Assembly (NCBI GenBank): GCA_015501055.1 | Contig: JADNYV010000873.1 | Span: forward strand, 1-13,703 | DNA from: Mucidula mucida | Taxonomy: Eukaryota > Basidiomycota > Agaricomycetes > Agaricales > Physalacriaceae | DNA length: 13,703 bases | Reading direction: 5' to 3' | Part shown: positions 8,217-13,703 of the stretch, piece after piece | Numbering within the stretch: position 1 is the stretch's first letter | Layout: each line of letters begins with the position of its first letter | Notes under the pieces: generated by a model | Told to the model about the DNA's origin: nothing | What the model saw: only the letters and a program-made list of their open reading frames with translations | Database searches by the model: none | Position numbers and translations under genes: made by a program

Positions 8217-9451
8217 GCGCGAGCCTCGCGAACATCCTCGTCGTCTTTCACGAACTTCCCTGCTGCACTGGCCAACAACTTGGTTGACGGAGCTGTTGGT
8301 GGCTGGCTATACAGCGGTGCCTTAGCAGCTCTGCGCGTCTTCTTTTCCAAGGACGACGACGACGATGCTACAGACAACTTTCGCTCTCTTCTCGGTTCAC
8401 AGCCAAAAAGTGCGCCCAATCCAACATATCACCGTTCTCCAGCAGCGTGGCACTCAACGCCAGTCAAGTTGCCGCCGAGGGTTTCTGTTGAAAGAACGCG
8501 GGCCCTCTCTAAAGGACGGGGGTATGCATTTACTGTATTAACTCGGGAGGTTGTATTGACGACAATAGCTGCAGACAATCTAATTACTCAGAGTCACGGT
8601 TAAACAACCCCAGCAGTACTCACAACGAATATTAGTGAAGGTCTCTTCCTCCTTAGCACTGTACCATTCTCAAACGATCCCCTCTGGCCTGACGGCCTAC
8701 TCAAAATCTTCCGCATACCACACGTCGACTAACAACCGCTATTGCGGACCATACACCAAACTGCTCACGTACTGCTTCGGCCCCAACTCATGTCGCTTCC
8801 GAAGCCTCTTCCTTTCCCCTTCCTAGCAGGGCTTGCGGTAAAGCTGCCACCTTCTTTGTCTTCATAGTCGTCTACGACCGGCTCCGTTGATCGTAGACAT
8901 CGTGTCTGCATTTTCTGGAGTCTTTATCATTTACACTTATCGCTGTACCCAGCACGATACCCTTCGGTGACTCTAAGGCAGGTAAATATCTGGGAGAATG
9001 CCCGGAGACTGCGATCTGTTGACTGCACCGACGCAGGCGGGTTGGTCGCATTGCCTTGGGAGCAGCTGAACAAAATGGGAACCCTAATGCCTTGGCTGCT
9101 GATCCGTTGTCGAGAATGTGTAATGTTTCAGAGACTCGAGTTAGGGTTTGGGCTGGACTGCCCTGGTTCCCTTCAGAATAATCGCAATCCGGTGCTGCTT
9201 TCGATACGAATGATGCAGAGTACACCGCACAGGTCGCTCAGATCTTGATGACGCCTTTGCTCACAGATCTGGAGTTTGTCTTTGGATGTAACTGCGAAAG
9301 CTACTACAGGACGTTCAAAGCGATTCGAATGTCTGGACGGCAGTGCTCATGTGGAGGACTCGTGGATACAATATTTCCACCCTTCCAGCCTTCTGCCAGC
9401 TTTGACCACTTGACGGTACTTTCCTGTGAAGAAGCAGGGAGCTTAGAGCGA
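8217..9451. other. Unassigned stretch with short, unrecognised open frames
   Basis: No gene is recognised. The best forward frame is 8280-8603 (107 codons), which opens MVDGAVGGWLYSGALAALRV followed by a run of five Asp. It shares its frame with the second half of the kinase remnant and resembles no family I know. Another frame around 9127-9470 contains CNVSETRVRVWAGLPWFPSE, then a stop, then a Cys-containing stretch (FVFGCNCESYY). It might be a broken gene. A GGTAAATA donor-like site occurs near 8979. None of this reaches the level of a gene call. Confidence 0.3.
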
Positions 9452-9540
9452 ACCTGGAGTCGACGGTGACGGTAAGACGTTTGAATTAGTAGCAGGTAAG
9501 GTAGCTACGTACCTGGAGTCGACGGTGACGGTAAGACGTT
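9452..9540. repeat. Two perfect 30-bp direct repeats, period 59
   Basis: 9452-9481 and 9511-9540 are identical (both start ACCTGGAGTCGACGG and end AAGACGTT). They are separated by 29 unique bases. In addition, ACGGTGAC (9522-9529) is complementary to GTCACCGT (9548-9555). The pair probably lies within the LTR; alternatively the outer copy marks its edge. Confidence 0.75.
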
Positions 9541-9631
9541 AAGTCTAGTCACCGTCGCCTCCGGCTATATGTAAACTATGATGATGTAATTATGGGTCCG
9601 AATGTAGACGTGTACTAGCTGTACTGTAACA
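9452..9631 (-). repeat. 3' LTR (outer boundary uncertain)
   Basis: It begins on the minus strand at 9631 with TGTTACAG, directly after the polypurine tract, as copia LTRs do. It contains ATATAG-type sequence near 9567 and a tandem 30-bp duplication. No matching TAACA or clear CA terminus was found, so the far end cannot be set without the 5' LTR. Confidence 0.55.
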
Positions 9632-9640
9632 CTCCCCCTC
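9632..9640 (-). promoter_or_regulatory. Polypurine tract
   Basis: GAGGGGGAG on the minus strand, 12 bases after the gag-pol stop and immediately before TGTTA. This is the usual primer site for plus-strand DNA synthesis in copia elements. Confidence 0.85.
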
Positions 9641-9652
9641 AGCTGGATACGT

Positions 9653-12600
9653 CTAGGATGGAATGAGCCCGAGCAGCTTGACCATATGCTGCATCTTCTC
9701 CCGGCCGAGAGCCTTCGTCAGAGCATCGGCTGGCATGTCATCCGTGCGGATGTGGTCGATGCGGATTTTTCGGCGGGCAACTTGTTCCCGCAACCAATAA
9801 AACTTGAGGTCGAGGTTCTTCATACGTCCGTGATGCTCTGGGTTCCTGGCAACTGCCATAGCAGATTGATTATCGGTGTAGAGTTGGGATGCCGAGGTGA
9901 GTTTATAGCCGAACTCGGTGAAGAGGTTGCGTAGCCACATGATCTCCTGACCCGAAGAGCAGGCAGCGACGAACTCGGATTCTGTTGTCGACAAAGTGAC
10001 AAAAGATTGAAGCCGGCTCATCCAGCTGATAGCCCCAGTCCCCATCTTGACAACCCATCCAGTAGTTGAACGACCATTATCCAGATTCCCCCCATGGTCA
10101 GCATCACAGTACGCAGTGAAGAGTTGACCGGGTTGACTGGGATCGGGTGCATACTCGATCTTATAGTCAACGGTCCCCTGGATGTAGCGGAGAACTCGTT
10201 TGAGAGCTTCCCAATGGGCTGGTCCGGGGTTCTTGAGGTACCGAGAGAGCACGCTGACGGGGTACGCAAGGTCAGGGCGAGTGGCAATGGCGAGGTAGGC
10301 AACAGCTCCGACAGTGTTAATATAGTGCTTGTCCTGCATGAATTCGTAATCTGCAGCTGAACGTGGTCCCATCACCTTGGAGAGTTTGACACTTGGGTCA
10401 AGTGGTGTCGTGACTGAGTTACAGTCTGCCATTCCAGCGCGTGCAAGGACTCCGAGAGCATACTGCCGTTGAGACAGAGTGAGTGATCGACGAGCACGGT
10501 TGCGCTTGATCTCGACACCAAGAAGGAAGGAAGTGGGGCCTAGATCACGTAGTTTGAAGTAGGTACCGAGTTTTTGTACAATGCCGCGTGCACTCTCTGT
10601 GGACTTGGCGGCAATTGTCAGATCGTCAACGAATACGGGGATGATGATGCGAACGTCGCCGGATGAGTAGACCCAGATGCTGTGCTCACAGCGGACACAT
10701 TTAAAGCCCATTTCCTTGGAGGTAAGCGTGGCATGTAGTTTGTTGTGCCACTCACGTCCTGCTTGCTTGAGTCCATAGATACTCTTGAATAGGCGCCAGA
10801 CCCAGTCCTTCCCCTTTTGCTCAAATCCTTCCGGCTGCTCCATATATACCTCCTCCTGAAGTTCACCATTCAGAAATGCTGATGATACATCGGCACTCCA
10901 TAGTTCCAGATCTTCCAGTGCACCTAACGCGAGAACTGCACGGAGAGCCGCCCATCGTGGTGTTGGTGAGAACGTTTGATTGAAATCCCGACCAAAGCGC
11001 TGATCATATCCTTTAGCGACATAACACCCTTTGTAGCGTTCAATTGAGCCATCTGGATTGTGTTTGAGTTTAAAGACCCAGCGACCGCCAATAGCCTTGC
11101 GATCAGAAGGCCGTTCAACAAGCTCAAAGACTTCATTCTCAATGAGAGCCTTGATCTCGTCAACTGCGGCTTTGTGCCACTGAGCAGCCTCTTCAGGTGG
11201 TCGGCTGCATGCTTCACGGTAGGATCGGGGTTCACCATTATATGATGAGGCTTTGTTGGCAGCGTGAACGACACCGTTGTAGGCGAATTCGAGGATTTCA
11301 GAAACAGAGAGATAGTCGCCTTCAAGAGGTAGCTCGTTAACATCTGTCCGAGCACTAAGAACTGCTTCAACAAGATTTCCTGCACCAAAGTTCCAAGGCT
11401 GTCGACGCTCACGCATACCACGGCCGAAGTTAGGACCGAGATCAGCTAGGCCATCAGCACGAACGGGAATCTCTTTTGGTGCTAATGGATGAGGTGGTGT
11501 TGGGGGTAAATCGGTGAGATCAGAGAGATCGGACAGAGAAGATAATGGACGATTAATTGGTGAGCCAGGTGGAGTTCGAACTTCAGGAAATATTGGAGAT
11601 GGAGGATCCTCTGGCGCGTCGGAGAGTAAATCTCCCCCTCGACACAGTAGAGGATCTCCCCCTAAATCGGGTGCTTTTGCGATACGCATGGTTAGAGATG
11701 GAGAGGTGGGGAAGAGGTCGCTGAACGGACTGATGAGGGTTTTGTGATTTCCGGGAAAGACACGTTGTTTGAAGACGACATTGCTGGAATTGAAGAATTT
11801 CTGAGTAACTGTGTCATAGAAGCGCCAAGTCTTTGACTCGTTCGGGTACCCAATGAAGATGCACTTCTGAGTATGATCGGCAAGTACGCGTTTGCGGCGA
11901 TTCTTCTTTCGAATAAGAATATAGGCCAAACACCCAAAGACGCGGAGATTCGAGATGTTAGGAGGTTTGTGATTCCATCCTGTATATGGAGTGGTGTCAG
12001 GAAATGGTTCTGTCGGTGAGCGATTCCAAACATAGACAAATGCCTCAACAGCTGGCTTCCAGAATGATGAAGGAAGATGAGATTGAACGAGCATAGCAGT
12101 AGCACCTTCAGCAATTGTGCGATTAACGCGCTCTGCGATTCCATTTTGATGCGGCTCATCGGTTTCTGTATGTTCGCGTTGGATCCCCTCGTCCTTGCAA
12201 AAGTTGCGAAAGCCTCCATCCATGAACTCGCCACCTGTGTCGCAGCGGAAGATCTTGATCTTGAGACCATGGAATTTCTCGACATAAGCCTTGAAGCGAC
12301 CAAAGGACTTGAACGTCTGACTTTTGGCTTGCAGGAAGTCCACCGTAAGATATCGAAGCTTGTCGCATATATAGGTGACCCAATAATGTGCACCACCGTC
12401 CGCTGAGGTTACGAGTGGTCCCTTTAAGTCACTGTGAATGCGAGCAATGGTTTGGGAATGAGGAGTTGATGGTCCGCGGGGAATGTTATGACGATGCTGT
12501 TTCCCGAAAATACATGGCTCGCAGATTGGATCGACGGGAGAGGTCATGTCCAACCCTTTAGGCAGACCAGTAATAAGGTTCTTCGAGACTGCTCGCTGAA

Positions 12601-13702
12601 GCATACGATAGTTGAGATGGCCAAAACGCTCATGAATGAGTTGAAGATCAGCGACACGAGTGGTCGCAGCGCTAGTATTGGCGAAAACCTTGGCGGAGTT
12701 GAGAGTTGTACCGAGAAGGTAGCCGACATTGTTGTCGTTGACAGTGGCTAGGAAACGGAGTGTTCCACCCTGAAGGAAGTTGACGGATGAGCCAATGATC
12801 TCGACGGTGTATCCTTTCTGACGTGTGAGGCGGAATGGAGATAGTAGATTGTTGTGTAGTGCGGGTACATGAAGGACGTCTTGGAACTCTACTTGAACCA
12901 TTTTCCTCCCCTCTAAATCTCGTGGCGAAAATATAACTGTGCCAATCCCCTCTGAATAAATGATTTTGTTGTCTGCGAGACGGATTGGAACGACATGCGG
13001 TGAATAAATGTAGAACCACCGGCGATGAGGTGTCATGTGAGAACTCGCGCCTGTATCGGTGTTCCAGTTAGAGGATGTCGGAGAGTGAGGATCAACACTT
13101 GCCGCACTAGCGGTTTCCTCCGTAGCATTGGCACGGTCCAACTTCTCGTTCCCATTCAATTTCTTCGGCCATTTCTTATTCCCTCCTGACTGCACGTCCT
13201 CGACGGCCCTCAGCTTCGCTTTTGCCTTCTTGAAGCAGTTCTCCTCGAGATGCCCCGAGCGCGAACACCAACCGCAGATAAGTGTGGCTGAGGGCAATGG
13301 GACAGACGAGGCAGCGGCAGGAGCGGCAGCTTGAGTGGCGGCGTGAGCAGCGGCATATGCAGCAGCGGCAGCAGCAGCACGAAGCGCCTTCTCAACGCGA
13401 GATTTGCGCTGAGTCTCCTCGGTGTGGAAAGCGGCGACGAGTTTGTCGAGGGCAAGGGAATCGAGGAGAAGGAGGGTTGAGGCAAAGTAGTCATACTCTT
13501 CGGGAAGAGCGCGGAGGAGTGCCATGGATTGGAGCTCATTGTCGAGGTCGACGAGAGTGAAGGAAGTGGTGCGGAGGTCGTGCATGACCTTCATACAGCT
13601 CGCGACGCGTCCAACGAGGGTTGTGAGCGTCTCGTCCTCTTCCTTGCGAATATTGAAGAGTTCTTCATAGGCATTGAACCGGTTTCCAGGCCGCTTCTGC
13701 TG
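9653..13702 (-). CDS. Copia gag-pol polyprotein, N-terminally partial at the window edge
   Basis: The frame is open from the edge (about 36 codons before the first internal ATG at 13594) to TAG at 9655-9653, about 1349 residues. Positions below count from that internal Met. The visible gag tail has the UBN2-like region (NAYEELFNIRKEEDET before the Met, then ALPEEYDYFAS), an Ala-rich linker (72-96), and a CCHC knuckle CGWCSRSGHLEENC (107-120). Protease: NTDTGASSHM (178-187). Integrase: zinc motif H321, H325, C358, C361 and catalytic D389, D452, E488. A Pro/Ser-rich linker covers about 620-735. Reverse transcriptase: RWVFKLK (838-844), ADVSSAFLNGEL (901-912), SIYGLKQ (938-944), FVDDL (988-992). 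RNase H: YCDADHG (D1164), STTESE (E1205), LYTDNQSA (D1241). All catalytic residues looked for are present, so a recently active copy is plausible. Confidence 0.95.
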   Translation of the reverse strand, partial: QQKRPGNRFNAYEELFNIRKEEDETLTTLVGRVASCMKVMHDLRTTSFTLVDLDNELQSMALLRALPEEYDYFASTLLLLDSLALDKLVAAFHTEETQRKSRVEKALRAAAAAAAYAAAHAATQAAAPAAASSVPLPSATLICGWCSRSGHLEENCFKKAKAKLRAVEDVQSGGNKKWPKKLNGNEKLDRANATEETASAASVDPHSPTSSNWNTDTGASSHMTPHRRWFYIYSPHVVPIRLADNKIIYSEGIGTVIFSPRDLEGRKMVQVEFQDVLHVPALHNNLLSPFRLTRQKGYTVEIIGSSVNFLQGGTLRFLATVNDNNVGYLLGTTLNSAKVFANTSAATTRVADLQLIHERFGHLNYRMLQRAVSKNLITGLPKGLDMTSPVDPICEPCIFGKQHRHNIPRGPSTPHSQTIARIHSDLKGPLVTSADGGAHYWVTYICDKLRYLTVDFLQAKSQTFKSFGRFKAYVEKFHGLKIKIFRCDTGGEFMDGGFRNFCKDEGIQREHTETDEPHQNGIAERVNRTIAEGATAMLVQSHLPSSFWKPAVEAFVYVWNRSPTEPFPDTTPYTGWNHKPPNISNLRVFGCLAYILIRKKNRRKRVLADHTQKCIFIGYPNESKTWRFYDTVTQKFFNSSNVVFKQRVFPGNHKTLISPFSDLFPTSPSLTMRIAKAPDLGGDPLLCRGGDLLSDAPEDPPSPIFPEVRTPPGSPINRPLSSLSDLSDLTDLPPTPPHPLAPKEIPVRADGLADLGPNFGRGMRERRQPWNFGAGNLVEAVLSARTDVNELPLEGDYLSVSEILEFAYNGVVHAANKASSYNGEPRSYREACSRPPEEAAQWHKAAVDEIKALIENEVFELVERPSDRKAIGGRWVFKLKHNPDGSIERYKGCYVAKGYDQRFGRDFNQTFSPTPRWAALRAVLALGALEDLELWSADVSSAFLNGELQEEVYMEQPEGFEQKGKDWVWRLFKSIYGLKQAGREWHNKLHATLTSKEMGFKCVRCEHSIWVYSSGDVRIIIPVFVDDLTIAAKSTESARGIVQKLGTYFKLRDLGPTSFLLGVEIKRNRARRSLTLSQRQYALGVLARAGMADCNSVTTPLDPSVKLSKVMGPRSAADYEFMQDKHYINTVGAVAYLAIATRPDLAYPVSVLSRYLKNPGPAHWEALKRVLRYIQGTVDYKIEYAPDPSQPGQLFTAYCDADHGGNLDNGRSTTGWVVKMGTGAISWMSRLQSFVTLSTTESEFVAACSSGQEIMWLRNLFTEFGYKLTSASQLYTDNQSAMAVARNPEHHGRMKNLDLKFYWLREQVARRKIRIDHIRTDDMPADALTKALGREKMQHMVKLLGLIPS

Positions 13703-13703
13703 A

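Larger units (their letters stand above)
9452..13703 (-). mobile_element. Ty1/copia LTR retrotransposon, 5' part cut by the window edge
   Basis: On the minus strand the order is gag, protease, integrase, reverse transcriptase, RNase H, polypurine tract and 3' LTR, which is the copia order (integrase before reverse transcriptase). The coding frame has no stop or shift. The 5' LTR, primer-binding site and N-terminus of gag lie beyond 13703. The outer end of the 3' LTR, given here as 9452, is a guess; no target duplication can be checked. Confidence 0.93.

Noticed and set aside
8872..9225. 117-codon minus-strand frame
   Set aside because: No family resemblance and no supporting splice or start context. 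A forward frame here is equally plausible and is itself broken.
11692..12396. 234-codon minus-strand frame within the copia element
   Set aside because: Alternate-frame shadow of the integrase region of gag-pol.
1..13703. CRISPR array, bacterial operon, riboswitch or defence system
   Set aside because: No regularly spaced repeat array or prokaryotic gene was seen. The spliced genes and element types are eukaryotic (fungal).

Overview
The window looks like repeat-rich DNA from a filamentous basidiomycete, most likely an Agaricomycete. The pointers are spliceosomal introns of 43-56 bp, a Tnp2-type (CACTA/Plavaka-like, CMC group) transposase of the kind common in mushroom genomes, a degenerate kinase-like gene typical of these fungi, and a Ty1/copia retrotransposon. 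No bacterial, viral or organellar genes were seen.

Positions 1-5820 hold an old class II transposon. A short coiled-coil-like gene runs leftward (539-139), and a six-exon transposase gene runs rightward (719-5579) from a shared spacer. The transposase is dead in two ways. It carries four in-frame TGA codons, and a 1603-bp non-autonomous DNA transposon (854-2456) sits inside its first exon. That inner element has 26-bp imperfect terminal inverted repeats, a 4-bp GAGC target duplication, and six GTCTGG/CCAGAC motifs near each end. Removing it together with one GAGC copy puts the zinc-finger start back in frame with the rest of the transposase. A cluster of GGTTGA/TCAACC motifs (5585-5807) follows the transposase stop and looks like the outer element's subterminal region.

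Positions 5821-9450 are mostly non-repetitive. A four-exon protein-kinase-like gene (6289-7663) is the only host-type gene that can be read with confidence. A decayed second copy of its first ~190 bp lies about 1.8 kb downstream (about 8030-8216). The rest of this stretch (8217-9451) has only short, unrecognised open frames.

Positions about 9452-13703 are a Ty1/copia retrotransposon on the minus strand, cut by the right edge of the window. Its gag-pol frame is open from the edge to the stop at 9653 with no break. A polypurine tract and the start of the 3' LTR follow. The three mobile elements differ clearly in decay: the Tnp2 element is old and broken, the inserted element is younger than its host, and the copia coding region is intact.
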